This document shows, piece by piece, positions 1-11,278 of a stretch of 35,451 nucleotides of DNA. Each line of letters starts with the position of its first letter. Positions within the stretch are counted from its first letter, which is position 1. The notes under the pieces were generated by a model. That model had not been told where the DNA came from. It made no database searches and saw only the letters and a program-made list of their open reading frames with translations. Source of the DNA: Saccoglossus kowalevskii (lineage: Eukaryota; Hemichordata; Enteropneusta; Harrimaniidae); the NCBI RefSeq assembly GCF_000003605.2, contig NW_003106459.1, positions 1-35,451 on the forward strand. Reading direction: 5' to 3'. The position numbers and the translations under genes are program-made.

Positions 1-1500
1 TCAACTAACGATTCATATCGTATCTAGTCATCCTACAGACTGACGTAGTGCAACTGACGGTTCAAATAGTTATGTAGTCATCCATGCAGACTGATATGGT
101 TCTTCTGACGGTTCATATCGTTATTTAGTCATCCTTGCAGACTCTCATGGTTCAACTGACGGCTCATATCGTTATCTAGTCATCCTTGTAGACTGACATA
201 ATTCATCTGACGGTTCATATCCTTATCTAGTCATCCTTGCAGACTGTCGTAGTACAACTGACGGTTCATATCTGTATCTAAACATCCATGAAGACTGCCA
301 TAATTCAACTGATGGTTCATATCGTTATCTAGTCATCCTTGCAGACTGACGTAGTTCAACTGACGGTTCATATCTTTATCTAGTCATACTTGCAGACTGG
401 CATAGTTCAACTGACTGTTCATATCGTTATCTAGACATCCATGCTGACTGGCATAATTTACCTGACGGTTCATATCGTTATTTAGTCATCCTTGCAGACT
501 TGCATGGTTTACTGACGGTTCAGATCGTTATTTAGTCATCCATGCAGACTGACATAGTTCAATTGACGGTTCATATCGTTATCTAGTCATCCTTGCAGAC
601 AGACATAATTCAACTGACGGTTCATACCATTATCTAGTCATAATTGCAGACTGGCATAGTTGAACTGACGGTTAATATCGTTATTTAGTCATCCTTTCAG
701 ACTGGTAAAGTTCAACTGACGGTTCATATCGTTATTTAGCCATCCTTGCAGACTGACATAGTTCAACTGACGGATCATTTCGTTATTTAGTCGTCCATAC
801 AGACTGACATAGTTCAACTGACGGTTCATATCGTTATCTAGTCATCCTTGCAGACTGACATAGTTCTATTGACAATTCATATCTTTATTTAGTCATCCTT
901 GCCGACTGACATAGTTCTATTGACCATTCATATCGTTATTTATTCATCTTTGCAGACTGACATAGTTCTATTGAGAATTCATATCGTTATTTATTCATCC
1001 TTGCAGACTGGCATAGTTCTATTGACAATTCATATCGTTATTTAGTCATCCTTGCAGACTGACATAGTTCTATTGACGGTTCATATCGTTATCTAGTCAT
1101 CCTTGCAGACAGACATAATTCAACTGACGGTTCATACCATTATCTAGTCATAATTGCAGACTGGCATAGTTGACTGACGGTTATATCGTTATTTAGTCAT
1201 CCTTTCAGACTGACATAGTTCAACTGACAATTCATATCGTTTTTTAGTCATCCTGCAGACTGGCATGGTTCAACTAACGGTTCATATCGTTATTTAGTCA
1301 TCCTTGCTGACTGACATAGTTCAACTGACGGTTCATATCGTTATTTAGTCATCCATGCAGACTGGTATGGTTCTACTGACGGTGCATATCATTATCTAGT
1401 CATCCATGCAGACTGGAATGGTGCAATTGACGGTTCATTTCGTTGTCTAGCCATCCTTGCAGACTGGTATGGTTCAACTGATGGTTCATATTGTTATTTA
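1..1500 (+). repeat. HOR family A copy, left-edge, rearranged (about 30 monomers)
   Basis: The window opens inside the monomer that follows the HOR marker. A-family words follow in order: GTGCAACTGACGG with AAATAGTTATG, TCGTAGTACAAC, CTGACTGTTCAT, AATTTACCTGACGG, GACAGACATAATTC, GGTTAATATCG, GATCATTTCG, and TTGAGAATTC at about 971. After 1060 a few earlier types (GACAGACATAATTC and its neighbour) appear a second time, so this copy carries an internal insertion. Six one-base deletions fall in this segment (near 20, 34, 508, 1172, 1184 and 1250), far more than anywhere else in the window. Confidence 0.85.
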
Positions 1501-2826
1501 GTCAGCTTTGCACACTGGCATGGTTCAACTGACGATTCATATCGTTATCTAGTCATTCTTACAGACTGACGTAGTGCAACTGACGGTTCAAATAGTTATG
1601 TAGTCATCCATGCAGACTGATATGGTTCTTCTGACGGTTCATATCGTTATTTAGTCATCCTTGTAGACTGACATAATTCATCTGACGGTTCATATCCTTA
1701 TCTAGTCATCCTTGCAGACTGTCGTAGTACAACTGACGGTTCATATCTTTATCTAAACATCCATGAAGACTGGCATAATTCAACTGATGGTTCATATCGT
1801 TATCTAGTCATCCTTGCAGACTGACGTAGTTCAACTGACGGTTCATATCTTTATCTAGTCATACTTGCAGACTAGCATAGTTCAACTGACTGTTGATATC
1901 GTTATCTAGACATCCATGCAGACTGGCATAATTTACCTGACGGTTCATATCGTTATTTAGTCATCCTTGCAGACTTGCATGGTGCTACTGACGGTTCAGA
2001 TCGTTATTTAGTCATCCATGCAGACTGACATAGTTCAATTGACGGTTCATATCGTTATCTAGTCATCCTTGCAGACAGACATAATTCAACTGACGGTTCA
2101 TACCATTATCAAGTCATAATTGCAGACTGGCATAGTTGAACTGACGGTTAATATCGTTATTTAGTCATCCTTTCAGACTGGTATAGTTCAACTGACGGTT
2201 CATATCTTTATTTAGCCATCCTTGCAGACTGACATAGTTCAACTGACGGATCATTTCGTTATTTAGTCGTCCATACAGACTGACATAGTTCAACTGACGG
2301 TTCATATCGTTATCTAGTCATCCTTGCAGACTGACATAGTTCTATTGACAATTCATATCTTTATTTAGTCATCCTTGCCGACTGACATAGTTCTATTGAC
2401 AATTCATATCGTTATTTATTCATCTTTGCAGACTGACATAGTTCTATTGAGAATTCATATCGTTATTTATTCATCCTTGCAGACTGGCATAGTTCTATTG
2501 ACAATTCATATCGTTATTTAGTCATCCTTGCAGACTGACATAGTTCTATTGACAATTCATATCGTTATTTAGTCATCCTTGCAGACTGGTATGGTTCAAC
2601 TGACGGTTCATATCGTTATGTCGTCATCCTTGCTGACTGACATAGTTCAACTGACGGTTCATATCGTTATTTAGTCATCCATGCAGACTGGTATGCTTCT
2701 ACTGACGGTTCATACCGTTATCTAGTCATCCATGCAGACTGGTATGGTGCAATTGACGGTTCATGTCGTTGTCTAGCCATCCTTGCAGACTGGTATGGTT
2801 CAACTGATGGTTCATATCGTTATTTA
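1501..2826 (+). repeat. HOR family A, most complete copy (26 monomers, 1,326 bp)
   Basis: This runs from one GTCAGCTTTGCACACTGG marker to the next and is exactly 26 x 51 bases. It is the cleanest A unit in the window and serves as reference. It lacks the CTCATGGTTCAAC monomer found near 140 and 28560, so the full A unit is probably 27 monomers. It has no 48-bp monomer and no CGTTAGTTAG monomer, which separates it from family B. The TTGAGAATTC monomer is at about 2447-2456. Confidence 0.88.
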
Positions 2827-3187
2827 GTCAGCTTTGCACACTGGCATGGTTCAACTGACGATTCATATCGTTATCTAGTCATTCTTACAGACTGACGTAG
2901 TTCAACTGACGGTTCAAATTGTTATCTAGTCATCCATGCAGACAGATATGGTTCTTCTGACGGTTCGTATCGTTATTTAGTCATCCTTGCAGACTCTCAT
3001 GGTTCAACTGACGGTTCATATCGTTATCTAGTTATCCTTGTAGACTGGCATAATTCATCTGACGATGTATATCCTTATCTAGTTATCCTTGCAGACTTAC
3101 GTTGTTCAACTGACGGTTCATATCTTTATCTAAACATCCATGTAGACTGGCATAATTCAACTGATGGTTCATATCGTTGTATAGTCA

Positions 3188-3241
3188 ACCTTGCAGACTG
3201 GCATAATTCAACTGACGGTTCATATCGTTATCTTATCCTTG
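3188..3241 (+). repeat. 48-bp monomer diagnostic of HOR B (first of 14)
   Basis: In this monomer type TATCTAGTCATCC is shortened to TATCTTATCC, a net loss of three bases, giving 48 instead of 51. Copies are seen near 3231, 4702, 8577, 10567, 11685, 13514, 15297, 18201, 19831, 21661, 23851, 25939, 31597 and 34397. Each is followed two monomers later by the CGTTAGTTAG type. It is absent from family A and from B copies with a deleted centre, so it tags complete B units. Confidence 0.85.
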
Positions 3242-4889
3242 CTGACTGGCATAGTTCAACTGACGGTTTATATCATTTTATAGTCATTCTTGCAGATCGG
3301 CATAGTTCAACTGACGGTTCAGATCGTTAGTTAGTCATCCTTGCAGACTGGCTTAGTACAACTGACGGTTTATGTCGTTATTTAGCCATACTTGCAGACT
3401 GGCATGGTTCAACTGACGATTCATATTGTTATCTAGTCATTCTTGCAGATTGACATAGTTCTATTGATGGTTCATATCGTTATCTAATCATCCTTGCAGA
3501 CTGACATAATTCAACTGACGGTTCATACCATTATCTAGTCATCATTGCAGACTGGCATAGTTGAACTGACGGTTCATATCATCATTTAGTCATCCTTGCT
3601 GACTGACATAGTTCAACTGACGGATCATATCATTATTTAGTCGTCCATGCAGACTGACATAGTTCAACTGACGGTTCATATCGTTATCTAGTCATCCTTG
3701 CATATTGGCATAGATCTATTGACGGTTCATATCGTTATTTAGTCATCCTTGCAGACTGACATAGTTCTATTGACAATTCATATCTTTATTTAGTCATCCT
3801 TGCAGACTGGCATAGTTCTATTGACAATTCATATCGTTATTTAGTCATCCTTGCAGACTGACATAGTTCTATTGACAATTCATATCGTTATTTAGTCATC
3901 GTTGCAGACTGGTATGGTTCAACTGACGGTTCATATCGTTATGTAGTCATCATTGCTGACTGACATAGTTCAACTGACGGTTCATATCGTTATTTAGTCA
4001 TCCATGCAGACTGACATAGTTCAACTGACGGTTCATATCGTTATCTAGTCATCCTTGCATATTGGCATAGTTCTATTGACGGTTCATATCGTTATTTAGT
4101 CATCCTTGCAGACTGACATAGTTCTATTGACAATTCATATCTTTATTTAGTCATCCTTGCAGACTGGCATAGTTCTATTGACAATTCATATCGTTATTTA
4201 GTCATCCTTGCAGACTGACATAGTTCTATTGACAATTCATATCGTTATTTAGTCATCCTTGCGGACTAGTATGGTTCAACTGACGGTTCATATCGTTATG
4301 TAGTCATCCTTGCTGACTGACATAGTTCAACTGACGGTTCATATCGTTATTTAGTCATTCTTACAGACTGACGTAGTTCAACTGACGGTTCAAATTGTTA
4401 TCTAGTCATCCATGCAGACTGATATGGTTCTTCTGACGGTTCGTATCGTTATTTAGTCATCCTTGCAGACTCTCATGGTTCAACTGACGGTTCATATCGT
4501 TATCTAGTCATCCTTGTAGACTGGCATAATTCATCTGACGATTCATATCCTTATCTAGTTATCCTTGCAGATTTACGTAGTTCAACTGACGGTTCATATC
4601 TTTATCTAAACATCCATGTAGACTGGCATAATTCAACTGATGGTTCATATCGTTGTATAGTCATCCTTGCAGACTGGCATAATTCAACTGACGGTTCATA
4701 TCGTTACCTTATCCTTGCTGACTGGCATAGTTCAACTGACGGTTTATATCATTTTATAGTCATTCTTGCAGATCGGCATAGTTCAACTGACGGTTCAGAT
4801 CGTTAGTTAGTCATCCTTGCAGACTGGCTTAGTACAACTGACGGTTTATGTCGTTATTTAACCATACTTGCAGACTGGCATGGTTCAAC

Positions 4890-5705
4890 TGACGATTCAT
4901 ATCGTTATCTAGTCATTCTTGCAGATTGACATAGTTCTATTGATGGTACATATCGTTATCTAATCATCCTTGCAGACTGACATAATTCAACTGACGGTTC
5001 ATACCATTATCTAGTCATCATTGCAGACTGGCATAGTTGAACTGACGGTTCATATCGTTATTTAGTCATCCTTGCTGACTGACATAGTTCAACTGACGGA
5101 TCATATCGTTATTTAGTCGTCCATGCAGACTGACATAGTTCAACTGACGGTTCATATCGTTATCTAGTCATCCTTGCATATTGGCATAGTTCTATTGACG
5201 GTTCATATCGTTATTTAGTCATCCTTGCAGACTGACATAGTTCTATTGACAATTCATATCTTTATTTAGTCATCCTTGCAGACTGGCATAGTTCTATTGA
5301 CGATTCATATCGTTATCTAGTCATTCTTGCAGATTGACATAGTTCTATTGATGGTACATATCGTTATCTAATCATCCTTGCAGACTGACATAATTCAACT
5401 GACGGTTCATACCATTATCTAGTCATCATTGCAGACTGGCATAGTTGAACTGACGGTTCATATCGTTATTTAGTCATCCTTGCTGACTGACATAGTTCAA
5501 CTGACGGATCATATCGTTATTTAGTCGTCCATGCAGACTGACATAGTTCAACTGACGGTTCATATCGTTATCTAGTCATCCTTGCATATTGGCATAGTTC
5601 TATTGACGGTTCATATCGTTATTTAGTCATCCTTGCAGACTGACATAGTTCTATTGACAATTCATATCTTTATTTAGTCATCCTTGCAGACTGGCATAGT
5701 TCTAT
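4890..5705 (+). repeat. 408-bp tandem duplication (two copies of 8 monomers)
   Basis: Copy 1 (about 4890-5297) and copy 2 (about 5298-5705) are head to tail at an offset of exactly 408 (8 x 51). Both carry the variant GATGGTACATATCG (4942 and 5350), which I did not see elsewhere. The junction monomer at about 5281-5331 is a hybrid: its left half is of the GGCATAGTTCTATTGAC type and its right half of the GACGATTCATATCG type. This is what an unequal exchange between different monomers leaves. Confidence 0.85.
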
Positions 5706-6033
5706 TGACAATTCATATCGTTATTTAGTCATCCTTGCAGACTGACATAGTTCTATTGACAATTCATATCGTTATTTAGTCATCCTTGCTGACTGACATA
5801 GTTCAACTGACGGTTCATATCGTTATTTAGTCATCCTTGCAGACTGGCATAGTTCAATTGACAATTCATATCGTTATTTAGTCATCCATGCAGACTGGTA
5901 TGGTTCTACTGACGGTTCATATCGTTATCTAGTCATCCATGCAGACTGGTATGGTGCAATTGACGGTTCATGTCGTTGTCTAGCCATCCTTGCAGACTGG
6001 TATGGTTCAACTGATGGTTCATATCGTTATTTA

Positions 6034-7104
6034 GTCAGCTTTGCACACTGGCATGATTCAACTGACGATTCATATCGTTATCTAGTCATTCTTACAGACT
6101 GACGTAGTTCAACTGACGGTTCAAATTGTTATCTAGTCATCCATGCAGACTGATATGGTTCTTCTGACGGTTCGTATCGTTATTTAGTCATCCTTGCAGA
6201 CTCTCATGGTTCAACTGACGGTTCATATCGTTATCTAGTCATCCTTGTAGACTGGCATAATTCATATGACGGTTCATATCCTTATCTAGTTATCCTTGCA
6301 GACTTACGTAGTTCAACTGACGGTTCATATCTTTATCTAAACATCCTTGCAGACTGGCTTAGTACAACTGACGGTTCATGTCGTTATTTAGCCATACTTG
6401 CAGACTGGCATGGTTCAACTGACGATTCATATCGTTATCTAGTCATTCTTGCAGATTGACATAGTTCTATTGATGGTTGATATCGTTATGTAATCATCCT
6501 TGCAGACTGACATAATTCAACTGACGGTTTATACCATTATCTAGTCATCATTGCAGACTGGCATATTTGAACTGACGGTTCATATCGTTATTTAGTCATC
6601 CTTGCTGACTGATATAGTTCAACAGACGGATCATGTCGTTATTTAGTCGTCCATGCAGACTGACATAGTTCAACTGACGGTTCATATCGTTATCTAGTCA
6701 TCCTTGCATATTGGCATAGTTATATTGACGGTTCATATCATTATTTATTCATCCTTGCAGACTGACATAGTTCTATTGACAATTCATATCTTTATTTAGT
6801 CATCCTTGCAGACTGGCATAGTTCTATTGACAATTCATATCGTTATTTAGTCATCCTTGCAGACTGACATAGTTCTATTGACAATTCATATCGTTATTTA
6901 GTCATCCTTGCCGACTGGTATGGTTCAACTGACGGTTCATATCGTTATGTAGTCATCCTTGCTGACTGACACAGTTCAACTGACGGTTCATATCGTTATT
7001 TAGTCATCCATGCAGACTGACATAGTTCAACTGACGGTTCATATCGTTATCTAGTCATCCTTGCATATTGGCATAGTTCTATTGACCGTTCATATCGTTA
7101 TTTA
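6034..7104 (+). repeat. HOR family B, internally deleted (21 monomers, 1,071 bp)
   Basis: The B order is followed to the CTAAACATCC monomer near 6340. It then jumps inside one monomer to CTTGCAGACTGGCTTAGTAC, skipping the CGTTGTATAG, 48-bp, TATCATTTTATAG and CGTTAGTTAG types. The segment ends early, with the GCATATTGGCATAG monomer fused to the marker monomer at about 7100. The length is exactly 21 x 51, consistent with loss of the 48-bp monomer. Confidence 0.82.
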
Positions 7105-8226
7105 GTCAGCTTTGCACACTGGCATGGTTCAACTGACGATTCATATCGTTATCTAGTCATTCTTACAGACTGACGTAGTGCAACTGACGGTTCAAATAGT
7201 TATGTAGTCATCCATGCAGACTGATATGGTTCTTCTGACGGTTCATATCGTTATTTAGTCATCCTTGCAGACTGGCATAGTTCAATTGACTGTTCATATC
7301 GTTATCTAGACATCCATGCAGACTGGCATAATTTACCTGACGGTTCATATCATTATTTAGTCATCCTTGCAGACTTGCATGGTTCTACTGACGGTTCAGA
7401 TCGTTATTTAGTCATCCATGCAGACTGACATAGTTCAATTGACGTTTCATATCTTTATCTATTCATCCTTGCAGACAGACATAATTCAACTGACGGTTCA
7501 TACCATTATCTAGTCATAATTGCAGACTGGCATAGTTGAACTGACGGTTAATATCGTTATTTAGTCATCCTTTCAGACTGGTATAGTTCAACTGACGGTT
7601 CATATCGTTATGTAGCCATCCTTGCAGACTGACATAGTTCAACTGACGGATCATTTCGTTATTTAGTCGTCCATACAGACTGACATAGTTCAACTGACGG
7701 TTCATATCGTTATCTAGTCATCCTTGCAGAGTGACATAGTTCTATTCGCAATTCATATCTTTATTTAGTCATCCTTGCCGACTGACATAGTTCTATTGAC
7801 AATTCATCTCGTTATTTATTCATCTTTGCAGACTGACATAGTTCTATTGAGAATTCATATCGTTATTTAGTCATCCTTGCAGACTGGTATAGTTCTATTG
7901 ACAATTCATATCGTTATTTAGTCATCCTTGCAGACTGACATAGTTCTATTGACAATTCATATCGTTATTTAGTCATCCTTGCAGACTGGTATGGTTCGAC
8001 TGACGGTTCATATCGTTATGCAGTCATCCTTGCTGACTGACATAGTTCAACTGACGGTTCAAATCGTTATTTAGTCGTCCATGCAGACTGGTATGGTTCT
8101 ACTGACGGTTCATATCGTTATCTAGTCATCCATGCAGACTGGTATGGTGCAATTGACGGTTCATGTCGTTATCTAGCCGTCCTTGCAGACTGGTATGGTT
8201 CAACTGATGGTTCATATCGTTATTTA
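7105..8226 (+). repeat. HOR family A, internally deleted (22 monomers, 1,122 bp)
   Basis: A-family words are present: AAATAGTTATG (about 7194), CTGACTG-type TTCAATTGACTG (7285), AATTTACC (7330), GGTTAATATCG (about 7547), CATTTCG (7652) and TTGAGAATTC (about 7847). Near 7260 the array jumps from the GATATGGTTCTTC monomer to the GGCATAGTTCAATTGACTG monomer. About five A monomers of the complete unit (the CTCATGG to TATCTTTATCTAG types) are therefore missing. The length is exactly 22 x 51. Confidence 0.82.
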
Positions 8227-10161
8227 GTCAGCTTTGCACACTGGCATGGTTCAACTGACGATTCATATCGTTATCTAGTCATTCTTACAGACTGACGTAG
8301 TTCAACTGATGGTTCAAATTGTTATCTAGTCATCCATGCAGACTGATATGGTTCTTCTGACGGTTCGTATCGTTATCTAGTCATCCTTGTAGACTGGCAT
8401 AATTCATCTGACGGTTCATATCCTTATCTAGTTATCCTTGCAGACTTACGTAGTTCAACTGACGGTTCATATCTTTATCTAAACATCCATGTAGACTGGC
8501 ATAATTCAACTGATGGTTCATATCGTTGTATAGTCATCCTTGCAGACTGGCATAATTCAACTGACGGTTCATATCGTTATCTTATCCTTGCTGACTGGCA
8601 TAGTTCAACTGACGGTTTATATCATTTTATAGTCATTCTTGCAGATCGGCATAGTTCAACTGACGGTTCAGATCGTTAGTTAGTCATCCTTGCAGACTGG
8701 CTTAGTACAACTGACGGTTTATGTCGTTATTTAGCCATACTTGCAGACTGGCATGGTTCAACTGACGATTCATATCGTTATCTAGTCATTCTTGCAGATT
8801 GACATAGTTCTATTGATGGTTCATATCGTTATCTAATCATCCTTGCAGACTGACATAATTCAACTGACGGTTCATAACATTATCTAGTCATCATTGCAGA
8901 CTGGCATAGTTGAACTGACGGTTCATATCGTTATTTAGTCATCCTTGCTGACTGACATAGTTCAACTGACGGATCATATCGTTATTTAGTCGTCCATGCA
9001 GATTGACATAGTTCAACTTACGGTTCATATCGTTATCTAGTCATCCTTGCATATTGGCATAGTTATATTGACGGTTCATATCGTTATTTATTCATCCTTG
9101 CAGACTGACATAGTTCTATTGACAATTCATATCTTTATTTAGTCATCCTTGCAGACTGACATAGTTCTATTGACAATTCATATCGTTATTTAGTCATCCT
9201 TGCAGACTGGTATGGTTCAACTGACGGTTCATATCTTTATGTAGTCATCCTTGCTGACTGACATAGTTCAACTGACGGTTCATATCGTTATTTAGTCATC
9301 CATGCAGACTGACATAGTTCAACTGACGGTTCATATCGTTATCTAGTCATCCTTGCATATTCGCATAGTTCTATTGACGGTTCATATCGTTATTTATTCA
9401 TCCTTGCAGACTGACATAGTTCTATTGACAATTCATATCTTTATTTAGTCATCCTTGCAGACTGGCATAGTTCTATTGACAATTCATATCGTTATTTAGT
9501 CATCCTTGCAGACTGACATAGTTCTATTGACAATTCATATCGTTATTTAGTCATCCTTGCAGACTGGTATGGTTCAACTGACGGTTCATATAGTTATGTA
9601 GTCATCCTTGCTGACTGACATAGTTCTATTGACAATTCATATCGTTATTTTGTCATCCTTGCAGACTGGTATGGTTCAACTGACGGTTCATATCGTTATC
9701 TAGTCATCCTTGCATATTCGCATAGTTCTATTGACGGTTCATATCGTTATTTAGTCATCCTTGCAGACTGACATAGTTCTATTGACAATTCATATCTTTA
9801 TTTAGTCATCCTTGCAGACTGGCATAGTTCTATTGACAATTCATATCGTTATTTAGTCATCCTTGCAGACTGACATAGTTCTATTGACAATTCATATCGT
9901 TATTTAGTCATCCTTGCAGACTGGTATGGTTCAACTGACGGTTCATATAGTTATGTAGTCATCCTTGCTGACTGACATAGTTCAACTGACGGTTCATATC
10001 GTTATTTAGTCATCCATGCAGACTGGTATGGTTCTACTGACGGTTCATATCGTTATCTAGTCATCCATGCAGACTGGTATGGTGCAATTGATTGTTCATG
10101 TCGTTGTCTAGCCATCCTTGCAGACTGGTATGATTCAACTGATGGTTCATATCGTTATTTA
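8227..10161 (+). repeat. HOR family B with duplicated tail (38 monomers)
   Basis: The B order includes the 48-bp monomer near 8577 and the CGTTAGTTAG monomer near 8675. The length, 1,935, is 38 x 51 minus 3. The excess over 26 monomers lies in repeats of the tail block (GCATATTGG or GCATATTCG, TATCTTTATTTAG, TATCGTTATGTAG types) between about 9040 and 10020. Confidence 0.85.
9355..10068 (+). repeat. 357-bp-offset tail duplication
   Basis: Two tail blocks start at about 9355 and 9712 (offset 7 x 51). Both carry GCATATTCGCATAG and the variant CATATAGTTATGTAG (near 9588 and 9945). The copies agree for roughly 260 bases and then differ in monomer composition. The duplication was therefore followed by a further exchange, or its unit ended there. 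Confidence 0.75.
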
Positions 10162-11278
10162 GTCAGCTTTGCACACTGGCATGGTTCAACTGACGATTCA
10201 TATCGTTATCTAGTCATTCTTACAGACTGACGTAGTTCATCTGACGGTTCAAATAGTTATCTAGTCATCCATGCAGACTGATATGGTTCTTCTGACGGTT
10301 CGTATCGTTATTTAGTCATCCTTGCAGACTCTCATGGTTCAACTGACGGTTCATATCGTTATCTAGTCATCCTTGCAGACTGGCATAATTCATCTGACGG
10401 TTCATATCCTTATCTAGTTATCCTTGCAGACTTACGTAGTTCAACTGACGGTTCATATCTTTATCTAAACATCCATGTAGACTGGCATAATTCAACTGAT
10501 GGTTCATATCGTTGTATAGTCATCCTTGCAGACTGGCATAATTCAACTGACGGTTCATATCGTTATCTTATCCTTGCTGACTGGCATAGTTCAACTGACG
10601 GTTTATATCATTTTATAGTCATTCTTGCAGATCGGCATAGTTCAACTGACGGTTCAGATCGTTAGTTAGTCATCCTTGCAGACTGGCTTAGTACAACTGA
10701 CGGTTCATGTCGTTATTTAGCCATACTTGCAGACTGGCATGGTTCAACTGACGATTCATATCGTTATCTAGTCATTCTTGCAGATTGACATAGTTCTATT
10801 GATGGTTCATATCATTATCTAATCATCCTTGCAGACTGACATAATTCAACTGACGGTTTATACCATTATCTAGTCATCATTGCAGACTGGCATATTTGAA
10901 CTGACGGTTCATATCGTTATTTAGTCATCCTTGCTGACTGACATAGTTCAACAGACGGATCATATCGTTATTTAGTCGTCCATGCAGACTGACATAATTC
11001 AACTGACGGTTCATATCGTATCTAGTCATCCTTGCAGACTGACGTAGTTCAACAGTGGTTCATATCTTTATCTAGTCATTCATGAAGACTGGCATAATTC
11101 AACTGATGGTTCATATCGTTATCTAGTCATCCATGCAGACTGGTATGGTTCTACTGACGGTTCATATCGTTATCTAGTCATCCATGCAGACTGGTATGGT
11201 GCAATTGACGGTTCATGTCGTTGTCTAGCCATCCTTGCAGACTGGTATGGTTCAACTGATGGTTCATATCCTTATTTA
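10162..11278 (+). repeat. HOR family B, truncated, ending in an A-like hybrid (22 monomers)
   Basis: The B order runs to the GACGGATCAT monomer at about 10954. From about 10990 it continues into monomers resembling A types (GACGTAGTTC with TATCTTTATCTAG, then CATGAAGACTGG) before returning to the shared GGTATGGTTCTAC type at 11140. Two one-base deletions sit in this hybrid zone, near 11016 and 11052. The length, 1,117, is 22 x 51 minus 5, made up of 3 for the 48-bp monomer and 2 for these deletions. Confidence 0.8.
10282..10662 (+). other. Representative stop-free, Met-free block recurring in HOR B (not a gene)
   Basis: Between an in-frame TGA at 10279-10281 and TAG at 10663-10665 there are 127 stop-free codons reading as eight diverged copies of a 17-residue repeat around STDGSYRYLVILAD. 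There is no ATG in frame. An equal-sized block recurs at 11399-11779, with related blocks in the other complete B copies. The stops that bound it are themselves fixed parts of monomers 5/6 and 13. I read this as a by-product of a 51-base period in a stretch where the Trp-position codon is TGG, TCT, TTA or CGG instead of TGA, not as a protein. Confidence 0.6.

Larger units (their letters stand above)
2827..6033 (+). repeat. HOR family B with internal expansions (63 monomers)
   Basis: The segment starts at the marker and switches to B-family monomers: AAATTGTTATC, GACTCTCATGG, ATATCCTTATC, TTACGTAGTTC, CTAAACATCC, CGTTGTATAG, the 48-bp monomer, TATCATTTTATAG, CGTTAGTTAG, GGCTTAGTACAAC, ATTGATGGT, ATACCATTATC, GACGGATCAT and GCATATTGGCATAG. 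The 48-bp monomer occurs twice (near 3231 and 4702), so nearly two HORs are present with no marker between them. The length, 3,207, equals 63 x 51 minus 6, as two 48-bp monomers predict. The tail types are amplified around 3590-4330. Confidence 0.85.

Noticed and set aside
860-1060. TTGACA words in CTATTGACAATTC as bacterial -35 boxes
   Set aside because: No -10-like hexamer lies at a 16-18 base spacing. The word is a property of the tail monomers and recurs throughout the array without any gene downstream.
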